A DNA stretch of 64,000 nucleotides from Bradyrhizobium sp. LTSP849 (GTDB lineage Bacteria; Pseudomonadota; Alphaproteobacteria; Rhizobiales; Xanthobacteraceae), in NCBI RefSeq assembly GCF_000938255.1, contig NZ_JYMR01000018.1:135001-199000 (forward strand). The letters run 5' to 3'. The notes beneath the pieces are model-generated. The model did not search any database and was not told the DNA's origin. It saw nothing but the letters and a program-made list of their open reading frames with translations. Position 1 is the stretch's first letter, and the number at the start of each line of letters is the position of its first letter. This document shows positions 35,153-43,357 of this stretch, piece by piece. The position numbers and the translations under genes were made by a program.

Positions 35153-36304
35153 ATGACAGCCGCATCCTTTTATGGCGCCATCCCCGTCTTCCGCGGCTTT
35201 ACCAGCCTGATGGAGCCCGCGCTTTACTCGCCGCTGCCGGACGACTGGAGCATCGGTGTCGCCGACATCGTCGATTCCACCAAGGCGATCGCGGCGCAGC
35301 GCTACAAGGCGGTCAACATGGCGGGTGCGGCCGTGATCGCGGCGGTCACCAATGCGCTGGACGGGCGGGAATTCCCCTTCGTGTTCGGCGGTGACGGCGC
35401 GAGTTTTGCGGTCGCGCCTGATGATCTCGAACGCGCCCGCGAAGCGTTGGCTGCGACCGCGACCTGGGTGCGCGAGGATCTCGATCTGAGGATGCGCGTC
35501 GCGCTGGTGCCGGTGAGCGCCATCCGCGCGCAGGGTTTTGACGTACGCGTTGCGCGCTTCGGTCCGTCGGCGAACCTGTCCTATGCGATGTTCTCCGGCG
35601 GTGGGCTGAACTGGGCCGACGCCGCGATGAAGCGCGGCGAGTTCGCCATCACTGAAGCGCCCGCCGGCACGCAGCCGGATCTCTCGGGCCTGTCCTGCCG
35701 GTTCGAGGTGATCCCGGCCTCGCGCGGACTGATCCTGTCGGTGTTGGTGATGCCGGCGCGCGGCACTGATCCGCCGGCGTTCCGAAAGGTGATCGAGGAC
35801 ATTATCCAACTGGTCGAGCGCAGCCCGGACGGCGGCCGCCCGGTGCCGCCGCAGGGGCCGCCGCTGAAATGGCCGCCGCAGGGACTGGATTACGAGGCGC
35901 GGGCAACGCGCGGAGGATCATTGTTCAAGCGTCGCGCCGGCGTGCTCGCCTACACGTTTTTTGCTTATCTCCTCATGCGCTTCGACATCAAGGTCGGAGG
36001 CTTCGTGCCGAAGGTCTACAAGCGGCAGGTGGTGGAGAATTCCGACTTCCGCAAATATGACGACGGCCTGCGGATGATCCTCGACTGTACGCCGGAGCTC
36101 GCGCGTGACCTGAGCGATCGTCTGGCGGCTGCCGCACGCGACGGCATCGTGCGCTACGGCCTCTACCAGCAGGATGCGGCGATGATGACCTGCTTCACGC
36201 CTTCGGCGCTGCGCAGCGATCACGTGCACTTCATCGACGGTGCGCGGGGCGGCTATGCCTCGGCGGCGACGGCGCTGAAGGCGATGCCGGCTGACGCGAA
36301 TTAG
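35153..36304 (+). CDS. DUF3095-family protein (adenylate cyclase-like)
   Basis: This 383-residue protein matches my recall of DUF3095. The segment IGVADIVDSTKAIAAQRYKAVNMAGAAVIAAVTNAL resembles a nucleotide cyclase metal-binding start (D-[IV]-V-x-[SF]-T), and FVFGGDGASFAV resembles the second cyclase aspartate. Cyclase activity is therefore conceivable but not established. The C-terminal half is unique. Its TAG stop overlaps the TAA stop of the convergent DUF2147 gene within TTAG. Confidence 0.75.
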   Translation: MTAASFYGAIPVFRGFTSLMEPALYSPLPDDWSIGVADIVDSTKAIAAQRYKAVNMAGAAVIAAVTNALDGREFPFVFGGDGASFAVAPDDLERAREALAATATWVREDLDLRMRVALVPVSAIRAQGFDVRVARFGPSANLSYAMFSGGGLNWADAAMKRGEFAITEAPAGTQPDLSGLSCRFEVIPASRGLILSVLVMPARGTDPPAFRKVIEDIIQLVERSPDGGRPVPPQGPPLKWPPQGLDYEARATRGGSLFKRRAGVLAYTFFAYLLMRFDIKVGGFVPKVYKRQVVENSDFRKYDDGLRMILDCTPELARDLSDRLAAAARDGIVRYGLYQQDAAMMTCFTPSALRSDHVHFIDGARGGYASAATALKAMPADAN

Positions 36305-36741
36305 CGTCCGGCCCGCGTCCAGGTCTCGCCGCCGCAGAGCGCGCCGACGCAGCCTTCGACCCGCAACGTTTCCGCGCCGGTGACCGTGACGCTGCTCGCA
36401 TAATTGCTGCCGTCATCCGCATTGTAGATCTGGCCCGACCATTTGTTGGGTGCTGCGGGCTGCATGCCGCTGAACAGCGGCAAGCCGATCATCGCGCGCT
36501 TGGCGAGCGCGGGATTGGGATTCTTGCTGTCGGTTGCGGGCTGGCCGGTCGCGGTGTCGTAGGGCTCCCGCAGCCAGACGATGACGCCGCAGATGCCGCC
36601 GCCGCATTTGCTGATCTTGACGCGCGCATCGCCCGCCTGGGTCAGCCATGTCCCACTTGCATCGGCGCTTTGCGCATGCGCGGCAGTCGCGCCAAGCAGC
36701 GCAGCCAGGAGCACGGTGAGAGTGGCAAGTCTGAATGTCAT
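36301..36741 (-). CDS. DUF2147-family secreted protein
   Basis: A 146-residue exported protein: the signal peptide ends ATAAHAQ, followed by GTWLTQAGDARVKISKCGGGICGVIVWLREPYD and a C-terminal region with CVGALCGGETW. The paired cysteines and the beta-rich lipocalin-like pattern are those of DUF2147 (recall). The function is unknown; it is probably periplasmic. The ATG at 36741 gives a proper signal peptide, so the 18-residue extension upstream is rejected. Confidence 0.8.
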   Translation of the reverse strand: MTFRLATLTVLLAALLGATAAHAQSADASGTWLTQAGDARVKISKCGGGICGVIVWLREPYDTATGQPATDSKNPNPALAKRAMIGLPLFSGMQPAAPNKWSGQIYNADDGSNYASSVTVTGAETLRVEGCVGALCGGETWTRAGR

Positions 36742-36849
36742 GGGAAGAGCCTTGGAATGGAGGCGCCTCCATAGCAGCAAATCAGGATAGTTCAACGCCT
36801 GATGGAATCACATTCCTGCGCTCATTTGCCTCAGCGGAAATGATGGGCC

Positions 36850-37377
36850 TCACCAGGGCAGGCCGCATAGGTCGATGGTGCCGAGCGTCGGCGCGCGGAC
36901 GATGTCGAACACGTAGGGCGCCATATGGGTGAAGTGCACGCGGCCCTCCGGCTGCTCGCAATAGACCTCGCCGGTGAAGGCGCGCCATTTGCGGGCCTCG
37001 TAGAACGCGACATTGTGCGGCTCGCAGAACAGGAGCGCAAAGCGAACCGCCTCGTTGGCGCGCATCGTATGCACCGCCGCGTCGATCGCCATGGTCGCAT
37101 AGCCGCGATTGCGGCGATCCTCGCGCGTGCAAACGCCGCCGATGCCGCCGGCATGGACCTTCTGTCCATTCCAGGTGATGGTGCGGAAGTAGATGCCGAC
37201 GTGGCAGACCAGGCCGTCCTCGGGCGTCTCGATCAGCACGCGGAGATCGGCATTGGCCCATTTGACGTGCCCCCAGGGCAGCTTCTCGACGATCTGCGGT
37301 CCCCAGACCGCCTGATGCAGCGGCGCGGCGATCGGCCACGAGGCGTCGCCGTTCAAAATGTCGATTTCGATGCTCAT
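36850..37377 (-). CDS. GNAT-family N-acetyltransferase
   Basis: A 175-residue acetyltransferase with the GNAT acetyl-CoA region GGIGGVCTREDRRNRGYATMAIDAA (motif A R-x-x-G-x-A) and FCEPHNVAFYEARKW (motif B). The acceptor is unknown; the general layout resembles aminoglycoside or amino-sugar acetyltransferases but is not decisive. It stands alone, divergent from the superoxide dismutase gene. Confidence 0.8.
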   Translation of the reverse strand: MSIEIDILNGDASWPIAAPLHQAVWGPQIVEKLPWGHVKWANADLRVLIETPEDGLVCHVGIYFRTITWNGQKVHAGGIGGVCTREDRRNRGYATMAIDAAVHTMRANEAVRFALLFCEPHNVAFYEARKWRAFTGEVYCEQPEGRVHFTHMAPYVFDIVRAPTLGTIDLCGLPW

Positions 37378-37522
37378 GGCTTTCGCAGCTCTGCTCCGTA
37401 ACGCATTCGTTCTGCCATAAGCGCTTCAAAGGCAATGATATTTTTCGAGGACTTGAAAGTTGTGCAATCAGGCATGCCGCCGCATCAGGCCTTTTCGCAA
37501 ATTGGCGGTATTTAACGGCGAC

Positions 37523-37548
37523 GGAACCTTCTATAAGGGGTGACCGTT
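37523..37548 (+). promoter_or_regulatory. Consensus EcfG promoter of the superoxide dismutase gene
   Basis: GGAAC at 37523-37527 and CGTT at 37545-37548 are 17 bp apart, an exact match to the general stress consensus. It ends 33 bp before the dismutase ATG at 37582, so the leader would be about 25 nt. Confidence 0.82.
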
Positions 37549-37581
37549 AGAACGTTCCCCATCAGTTGCGGACAACAACCC

Positions 37582-38178
37582 ATGACATTCACGCTGCCCC
37601 CACTTCCTTACGCCTATGACGCCCTCGGGCAATTCATGTCGAAGGAAACGCTGGAATTCCACCACGACAAGCACCATCAGGCCTATGTCACCAACGGCAA
37701 CAACGCGCTCAAGGGGACCGAATGGGAAGGTAAATCCCTTGAGGAGATCGTCACGGGCTCGTTCGGCAAGAACCCCGCGGTGTTCAACAATGCCGGCCAG
37801 CATTACAACCACATCCACTTCTGGAGCTGGATGAAGCCCAATGGCGGCGGCACCAAGCTGCCGGGCAAGCTCGAGAAGAAGATCAACGAAGACCTCGGCG
37901 GCTTCGAGAAGTTCAAGACCGATTTCCAGGCGGCTGGCGTCGGTCAGTTCGGCGCCGGCTGGGCCTGGCTCCAGGTCAAGAACGGCAAGCTCGAGATCGC
38001 CAAGACCCCGAACGGCGAGAATCCGCTGGTGCACGGCGCCACTCCGATCCTCGGCGTGGACGTCTGGGAGCACTCCTACTACATCGACTATCGCAACCGC
38101 CGCCCCGACTATCTGAAGGCGTTCGTCGAGAACCTCGTGAACTGGGAATACGTCGAGTCCCTGTTCGACAAGGTCTGA
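37582..38178 (+). CDS. sodB: Superoxide dismutase, Fe/Mn family
   Basis: This 198-residue enzyme converts superoxide to peroxide and oxygen. All four metal ligands are visible: His27 (LEFHHDKHH), His in AGQHYNHIHFW, and Asp and His in DVWEHSYY. The sequence is nearer to iron-type enzymes (Ala-Gly-Gln region AGQHYNH), but metal choice cannot be settled by reading. The ATG at 37582 gives the standard N-terminus FTLPPLPY. It has a consensus EcfG promoter and a strong terminator, so it is a single-gene stress unit. Confidence 0.95.
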   Translation: MTFTLPPLPYAYDALGQFMSKETLEFHHDKHHQAYVTNGNNALKGTEWEGKSLEEIVTGSFGKNPAVFNNAGQHYNHIHFWSWMKPNGGGTKLPGKLEKKINEDLGGFEKFKTDFQAAGVGQFGAGWAWLQVKNGKLEIAKTPNGENPLVHGATPILGVDVWEHSYYIDYRNRRPDYLKAFVENLVNWEYVESLFDKV

Positions 38179-38182
38179 TTAC

Positions 38183-38224
38183 CTCGTCATTCCGGGTTCG
38201 GTCTTCGAGCTGCCCCGGAATGAC
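38183..38224. repeat. Short inverted repeat (CATTCCGGG/CCCGGAATG)
   Basis: GTCATTCCGGG and CCCCGGAATGAC flank about 18 bp. This is a half-size version of the common Bradyrhizobium family with GTCAT ends. It lies just after the dismutase stop codon. Confidence 0.6.
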
Positions 38225-38231
38225 AGACAAG

Positions 38232-38258
38232 GGCGGTCGCATTCGCGGCCGCCTTTTT
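38232..38258 (+). terminator. Rho-independent terminator of sodB
   Basis: GGCGGTCGC at 38232-38240 pairs with GCGGCCGCC at 38245-38253 (one G-T pair, 4-nt loop) and is followed by TTTTTGC. Confidence 0.85.
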
Positions 38259-38372
38259 GCTGTGCGAACCAGCCCTGCGCCGTGCGCGCACCGGCCTGTG
38301 ATCGTTCCGTTTGCATCGCCTGGGCGGCGCCCTTAATCAGGATGGGCATCCCACCCGGTCGATCCACACCCA

Positions 38373-38984
38373 TTGTCAGAACTTTCCCCGAAAAATCCGG
38401 CGCCTGCCGAGGACGCGGAGTCCGAGCCGCGGCCGGGGCGTGTGCGCAAGCCGATCGGTTGGTCGACCATCATGATCGCGGTGCTGGTGGCGGTGAGCGC
38501 AGCGCTGGTCTGGCGGCGTGACGGCACCGGCGGCGTTCTCGACATTCTCACCCACGACCTCTCGCTGTTCGGCGGCATCCTGCCGCGCGTGCTCGCCGGC
38601 TGCCTGCTCGGCGCCTTCATTTCGGAAATCCTGCCGCACGAAAGGGTCTCGCGCTCGCTCGGGCCGAAATCCGGGCTGAAGGGCCTTTTGATCGGCACGG
38701 CCTTCGGGGCGATCCTGCCGGGCGGTCCCTTCACCGCCTATCCGGTAGCGAGCGCGCTGCTCGCAGTCGGCGCCGATTTCGGCGCCACCATCGCCATGGT
38801 CGTGAGCTGGACCCTGATCGGCTATGGCCGGGCGGTGGCCTGGGAACTCCCGATCATGGGCACCGACTTCACGCTATGGCGGATCGTGATCTCGCTGCCG
38901 CAGCCGGTGCTGGCCGGCGCGCTCGGCCGCTTCGTCTATGTCCGGATCTATCCGAAGCCGGCCACGAAGGACGACGAGAATTGA
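38373..38984 (+). CDS. Permease, N-terminal half (DUF318/ArsP-like)
   Basis: A membrane protein of about 203 residues with roughly four hydrophobic segments and the motif ILPGGPFTAYPVASALL. This PGGP motif and the layout recall the DUF318/COG0701 permeases, some of which export organoarsenicals (ArsP). The start is uncertain: TTG at 38373 or a later GTG near 38452. The stop overlaps the start of the next gene (ATTGA), which encodes the second half-like protein. The substrate is unknown. Confidence 0.7.
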   Translation: MSELSPKNPAPAEDAESEPRPGRVRKPIGWSTIMIAVLVAVSAALVWRRDGTGGVLDILTHDLSLFGGILPRVLAGCLLGAFISEILPHERVSRSLGPKSGLKGLLIGTAFGAILPGGPFTAYPVASALLAVGADFGATIAMVVSWTLIGYGRAVAWELPIMGTDFTLWRIVISLPQPVLAGALGRFVYVRIYPKPATKDDEN

Positions 38985-39481
38985 GCGCCGCGCTTCTCAT
39001 CGACATTTTGCTGTGGGGCTCGGTGTTCGGCGTCGGCCTGATCGCCTTCCGCCGCGGCCCTCCGGTGTTCAAGGCCTCGCTGCGCGAGGGCTCGATGGAC
39101 TTCATCAACATCGTGCCGCGGATTGCGCTCGGCGTGATCGGCTCCGGCTATATCGCCGCCATCATCCCGCAGGAGGTGATCACCGGCTGGCTCGGCCCGG
39201 ACAGCGGCTGGCTTGGGGTGGCGACAGCGGTGGTCGCCGGCGCCGCAACGCCTGGCGGGCCCGTGATCGGCTTTTCCATCGGCACGGTGGCGCTGAAGTC
39301 GGGCGGGGGCGTGCCGCAGGTGGTCGCCTATGTCGTCGCCTGGGCCCTGTTTGCCTTCCAGCGGGTGATCTTGTGGGAAATCCCGTTCATGCCGGCCCGT
39401 TTCGTCTGGTTCCGCTGCGCCGTCTCAGTGCCGTTCCCGTTCGTGGCCGCCGCCATCGCAATGGTGATCGGCAAGCCCTGA
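38981..39481 (+). CDS. Permease, C-terminal half (DUF318/ArsP-like)
   Basis: A 166-residue membrane protein with about four hydrophobic segments and a second PGGP motif (GAATPGGPVIGFSIGTVALK). The probable start is TTG overlapping the stop of the preceding gene, so the two are translationally coupled. Together they make up the two internal repeats of a full DUF318 permease, here encoded as separate subunits. It ends 20 bp before the Zur box of the zinc operon, but nothing shows a shared role. Confidence 0.7.
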   Translation: MSAALLIDILLWGSVFGVGLIAFRRGPPVFKASLREGSMDFINIVPRIALGVIGSGYIAAIIPQEVITGWLGPDSGWLGVATAVVAGAATPGGPVIGFSIGTVALKSGGGVPQVVAYVVAWALFAFQRVILWEIPFMPARFVWFRCAVSVPFPFVAAAIAMVIGKP

Positions 39482-39500
39482 GCGGGTCGTGGACAGGCGT

Positions 39501-39519
39501 AATGTTATAATATAACATT
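39501..39519. promoter_or_regulatory. Zur box controlling the zinc operon
   Basis: AATGTTATAATATAACATT is a perfect palindrome about a central A and matches the Zur operator known from alphaproteobacteria. It contains TATAAT, so zinc-loaded Zur would cover the -10 region. It lies 5 bp before the first ATG of the operon. Confidence 0.92.
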
Positions 39520-39524
39520 CCGAG

Positions 39525-39761
39525 ATGGTTCCCGCCGCGTCCCAAGCTCATCATCACGACCATGACCAATCCCATGTTCATGCCCACGGGCATTCGCATG
39601 GGCATGACCACAGCCACGCCCATGTCCATGATGCGAGGTCGCCGCATCCGGCCCAGGCGGCGCCCTGGTCGATCCTGCGCATGACCGTGGCCTCGCGCCT
39701 CTCGGCCGCTGTGGCCGTCTGTGCCGTGCTCTGGGCGGTGGTGTGGCTGGCGATGAGGTGA
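39525..39761 (+). CDS. His-rich single-pass membrane mini-protein, first gene of the Zur operon
   Basis: This 78-residue protein has 15 histidines within its first 42 residues, alternating with Asp, Ser, Gly and Ala, then a Pro-rich hinge and one hydrophobic helix (about residues 55-76, SAAVAVCAVLWAVVWLAM). It would bind several zinc ions beside the membrane. The ATG is only 5 bp after the Zur box, so the mRNA may be leaderless or nearly so. The stop is 2 bp before the znuC ATG. I know no named family. It could deliver zinc to, or buffer zinc for, the ZnuABC importer; translation itself remains to be shown. Confidence 0.7.
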   Translation: MVPAASQAHHHDHDQSHVHAHGHSHGHDHSHAHVHDARSPHPAQAAPWSILRMTVASRLSAAVAVCAVLWAVVWLAMR

Positions 39762-39763
39762 TC

Positions 39764-40519
39764 ATGGCGGCCGTGCACTTCCACAACGTCACACTCGGCT
39801 ACGACCGCCACCCGGCCGTGCACCATCTCAACGGCGAGGTCGCCTCCGGTGCGCTGGTCGCCGTGATCGGCCCGAACGGCGCCGGCAAGTCGACGCTGCT
39901 GCGCGGCATCGTCGGCATCCTCAAGCCGCTCGACGGCAGCATCCATCTCGGCGGGCTCGACTCTCGCGACATCGCCTATCTGCCGCAGAGCGCCGAGATC
40001 GACCGCAGCTTCCCGATCTCGGTGTTCGATTTCGTCGCGACCGGGCTGTGGCGCGCCACCGGCCTGTTCGGCGGCATTGGTAAGCCGGCGCGCGAAAAAA
40101 TCCTGCATACGATCGCGGCCGTGGGCCTCAACGGCTTCGAGAACCGTCCGATCGGCACGCTCTCGGGCGGCCAGATGCAGCGCGTGCTGTTCGCGCGTGT
40201 GCTGCTCCAGGACGCGAGGCTCATCGTGCTGGACGAGCCCTTCAATGCCATCGACAGCAAGACCACGGCCGATCTACTTGCGCTAGTGAAACACTGGCAC
40301 GGTGAGGGCCGCACCGTGCTGGCCGCGCTGCATGACATGGAGATGGTGCGCAATCACTTTGCCGAGACCTTGGTCCTGGCGCGTGGCCCCGTGGCCTGGG
40401 GGCCAACGGCGGAGGTGCTCACGCCGGAAAACCTGCTGGTCGCGATGCGGATGTGCGAGGCGTTCGACGATAGCGCAGCCGCCTGCGCGGCCGATGATGC
40501 CCGCTCGCGGGCGGCGTGA
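39764..40519 (+). CDS. znuC: Zinc ABC transporter ATP-binding protein ZnuC
   Basis: A 251-residue ABC ATPase with Walker A GPNGAGKST, the Q-loop LPQSAEI, signature LSGGQMQR, Walker B LIVLDEPF and the H-loop in ALHDMEM. It powers zinc import with ZnuB and ZnuA encoded next. ATG at 39764 follows the stop of the His-rich gene by 2 bp, so translation is probably coupled. Control by the Zur box upstream is expected. Confidence 0.93.
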   Translation: MAAVHFHNVTLGYDRHPAVHHLNGEVASGALVAVIGPNGAGKSTLLRGIVGILKPLDGSIHLGGLDSRDIAYLPQSAEIDRSFPISVFDFVATGLWRATGLFGGIGKPAREKILHTIAAVGLNGFENRPIGTLSGGQMQRVLFARVLLQDARLIVLDEPFNAIDSKTTADLLALVKHWHGEGRTVLAALHDMEMVRNHFAETLVLARGPVAWGPTAEVLTPENLLVAMRMCEAFDDSAAACAADDARSRAA

Positions 40520-40525
40520 CATCCA

Positions 40526-41395
40526 ATGATTTATGATGCGCTGATCGGTCCGTTCACCGAATTCGAGTTCATGCGGCGTGCGCTTGCCGCCGTGATCGCG
40601 CTGGCGCTCGCCGGTGCGCCGATCGGCGTCTTCCTGATGCTGCGGCGGATGAGCCTCGTCGGCGATGCCATGGCACACGCGATCCTGCCCGGCGCGGCCG
40701 TCGGCTTCCTGCTCTCCGGCCTCAATCTGTTCGCGATGACCGCCGGCGGCCTGATCGCCGGCTTTGCGGTCGCGATCCTCGCCGGCGTGGTCGCACGCTC
40801 GACCGGGCTGAAGGAGGATGCCTCGCTTGCGACCTTCTATCTGGCCTCGCTGGCGCTCGGCGTCACCATCGTCTCGATCAAAGGCACCAATATCGACCTG
40901 CTGCACGTGCTGTTCGGCAACATCCTCGCGATGGACGACCAGACGCTGCTGGTGGTCGCCTTCAACGCCACGGTGACGCTGCTGGTGCTCGCTGTGATCT
41001 ACCGCCCGCTGGTGATCGAGAGCGTCGATCCATTGTTTCTACGAACCGTTAGCCGCGCCGGAGGGCCCGCGCATCTCGCCTTCCTCGCGCTGGTCGTCAT
41101 CAATCTCGTCAACGGCTTTCAGGCGCTTGGTACCTTGCTGGCGGTGGGCCTGATGATCCTGCCAGCTGGTATTGCGCGGTTCTGGTCGCGCGACCTCACC
41201 GTGATGATCTGCATCGCCGTGGTCGCCGCCGCCGTCTCCGGATATGCCGGCCTCGTGTTGTCGTTCCAGACCCGCGTGCCGTCGGGGCCTGCGATCATCC
41301 TCGTGGCGAGCGTGCTCTACATCGTCTCCGTCCTGTTCGGCCGGGTCGGCGGCATCGTCCGGCAGCTGTTTCCCGGCCGGCATCTGGAAGCGTGA
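40526..41395 (+). CDS. znuB: Zinc ABC transporter permease ZnuB
   Basis: This 289-residue inner-membrane protein has about eight hydrophobic segments. It carries the metal-permease family start FMRRALAAVIALALAGAPIGVFLMLRRMSLVGDAMAHAILPGAAVGFL, with the coupling and metal-path residues DA and H. It forms the channel for zinc with ZnuC and ZnuA. It follows znuC by 6 bp and is followed by znuA at 2 bp, so one operon is certain. Confidence 0.93.
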   Translation: MIYDALIGPFTEFEFMRRALAAVIALALAGAPIGVFLMLRRMSLVGDAMAHAILPGAAVGFLLSGLNLFAMTAGGLIAGFAVAILAGVVARSTGLKEDASLATFYLASLALGVTIVSIKGTNIDLLHVLFGNILAMDDQTLLVVAFNATVTLLVLAVIYRPLVIESVDPLFLRTVSRAGGPAHLAFLALVVINLVNGFQALGTLLAVGLMILPAGIARFWSRDLTVMICIAVVAAAVSGYAGLVLSFQTRVPSGPAIILVASVLYIVSVLFGRVGGIVRQLFPGRHLEA

Positions 41396-41397
41396 CG

Positions 41398-42261
41398 ATG
41401 CGGCGTATCCTGCTCTGTGCGCTCCTGCTGATCGCCTCGCCGCTGCACGCCGCGGAGCGGCTCAATGTGGTCGCGAGCTTCTCGATCCTCGGCGATTTCG
41501 TCCGCACCATTGGCGGCGACCGGGTCGATGTGACGACACTGGTCGGCGCCGACAGCGACGTCCATGTCTACACGCCCGCGCCAAGCGACGCGAAGCGGAT
41601 TGCCGATGCGAAACTCGTCGTGGTCAACGGGCTCGGCCTCGAGGGCTGGCTGCCGCGGCTCGTGCAGTCCTCCGGCAGCAAAGCGCAGGTGATCACCGCG
41701 AGCGCTGGCATCGTACCGCTGAAACTCGGCTCGGCCGCTGATCCGCATGCCTGGCAGTCCGTCCCCAACGCCAGAGTCTATGTGACCGACATCGCCAACG
41801 CGCTGGCCGTGGCCGATCCCGACGATGCGGAGTTCTTCCGCGCCCAGGCTAGGGCCTATCTGGAAAAGCTCGAAACCCTCGACCGCGAGGTGCGTGAAGC
41901 CGTCGCAAAAATCCCGCCGGAGCGGCGCAAGGTCATCTCGACCCACGATGCCTTCGGCTATTTCGCCGCTGAATATGGCGTCCAGTTCATCGCCCCCTTG
42001 GGCGTCTCCACCGAAACCGAGCCCAGCGCGCGGGACATCGCCGGGATCATCGGCCAGATCAAGGCCCAGAAGATCCCGGCCGTCTTCCTGGAGAATATCA
42101 GCGACGACCGCCTGATCCGGCGGATCGCGGCCGAGACCGGGGCAAAAGTCGGCGGGACGCTGATTTCCGACGGTTTGACCGGCGAAAAGGGGCTTGCCCC
42201 CACTTACATTGATATGGTCAGGCACAATATAAAGGCCCTGACCAGCGCGCTTGACCACTAG
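41398..42261 (+). CDS. znuA: Zinc ABC transporter substrate-binding protein ZnuA
   Basis: A 287-residue periplasmic metal-binding protein with a signal peptide ending LHAAE. The three histidines typical of cluster A-I proteins are visible in DSDVHVYTP, ADPHAWQ and STHDAFGYF, and the fourth ligand region is LISDGLTGEKG. The acidic His-rich loop of enterobacterial ZnuA is missing; the His-rich mini-protein at the head of the operon could stand in for it. ATG at 41398 is preferred to GTG at 41392. Confidence 0.92.
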   Translation: MRRILLCALLLIASPLHAAERLNVVASFSILGDFVRTIGGDRVDVTTLVGADSDVHVYTPAPSDAKRIADAKLVVVNGLGLEGWLPRLVQSSGSKAQVITASAGIVPLKLGSAADPHAWQSVPNARVYVTDIANALAVADPDDAEFFRAQARAYLEKLETLDREVREAVAKIPPERRKVISTHDAFGYFAAEYGVQFIAPLGVSTETEPSARDIAGIIGQIKAQKIPAVFLENISDDRLIRRIAAETGAKVGGTLISDGLTGEKGLAPTYIDMVRHNIKALTSALDH

Positions 42262-42316
42262 GGCAGGGGGCCACCCCGCCTCGCGTCGCGCGGAAAAGCC
42301 CGATGTCGGAGTTGTT

Positions 42317-43357
42317 ATGTCTGAAGCGTCCCAGAAAATTCCCGTGACCGTCCTGACCGGCTATCTCGGCGCCGGCAAGACCACGCTGTTGAACCGAATC
42401 CTGTCGGAAAACCACGGCAAAAAATACGCCGTCATCGTCAATGAGTTCGGCGAGATCGGCATCGACAACGACCTCATCATCGGCGCCGATGAGGAAGTGT
42501 TCGAGATGAACAACGGCTGCATTTGCTGCACGGTGCGCGGCGACCTCGTGCGCATCATGGAAGGCTTGATGAAGCGCAAGGGCAAGTTCGACGCCATCAT
42601 CGTCGAGACCACCGGCCTTGCCGATCCGGCGCCGGTCGCCCAGACCTTCTTCGTCGACGAGGACGTGCAGAAGAATGCCCGGCTCGATGCCGTCGTGACG
42701 GTCGCCGACGCCAAATGGCTGTCCGACCGGCTCAAGGACGCGCCCGAAGCCAAGAACCAGATCGCCTTTGCCGACGTCATCGTGCTGAACAAGACCGATC
42801 TCGTCACCAAGGCGGAGCTTGCCGAGGTCGAAGCGCGCATCCGCGCCATCAACCCCTATGCGAAACTCCATCGCACTGAGCGCTGCTCGGTAGCCTTGGC
42901 CGATGTGCTTGATCGCGGCGCCTTCGATCTCGACCGCATCCTCGATATCGAGCCGGATTTTCTGGAGGTCGACGATCATGACCACGATCACGATCATCAC
43001 GGCCACGACCATCATCACCACCATGATCACGGCCACGGCCTGAAGCATTATCACGACGAGGACATGCAGTCGCTGTCGCTCAAGACCGACAAGCCGCTCG
43101 ACCCGAACGTGTTCATGCCCTGGCTCCAGAATCTGGTGCAGGTGGAGGGCGGCAAGATCCTGCGCTCCAAGGGCATCCTTGCCTTCCAGGACGATGACGA
43201 CCGCTATGTCTTCCAGGGCGTTCACATGATGCTGGAAGGCGACCATCAGCGGAAATGGAAGGACGGCGAGCCGCGCCAGAGCCGCCTCGTCTTCATCGGC
43301 CGCGAATTGCCCGAAGAGCTCATTCGCACGGGCTTCGAGAGCTGCATCGTCTCGTGA
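42317..43357 (+). CDS. CobW/COG0523 GTPase, zinc metallochaperone type
   Basis: This 346-residue GTPase has Walker A GYLGAGKTTLLNRIL (residues 15-22), the metal-binding CxCC motif (GCICC, Cys68, Cys70, Cys71), switch II-like ETTGLADPAP and NKTDL. A His/Asp-rich linker near residues 215-240 separates it from the CobW_C domain. Zur-regulated members (ZigA/ZagA/ZNG1 type) hand zinc to client enzymes during deficiency. It follows znuA by 55 bp and its stop overlaps the start of the WD40 gene. Confidence 0.9.
   Translation: MSEASQKIPVTVLTGYLGAGKTTLLNRILSENHGKKYAVIVNEFGEIGIDNDLIIGADEEVFEMNNGCICCTVRGDLVRIMEGLMKRKGKFDAIIVETTGLADPAPVAQTFFVDEDVQKNARLDAVVTVADAKWLSDRLKDAPEAKNQIAFADVIVLNKTDLVTKAELAEVEARIRAINPYAKLHRTERCSVALADVLDRGAFDLDRILDIEPDFLEVDDHDHDHDHHGHDHHHHHDHGHGLKHYHDEDMQSLSLKTDKPLDPNVFMPWLQNLVQVEGGKILRSKGILAFQDDDDRYVFQGVHMMLEGDHQRKWKDGEPRQSRLVFIGRELPEELIRTGFESCIVS

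Noticed and set aside
38943..39500. Treating the split permease as part of the Zur operon
   Set aside because: The Zur box lies after these genes, so it cannot control them.
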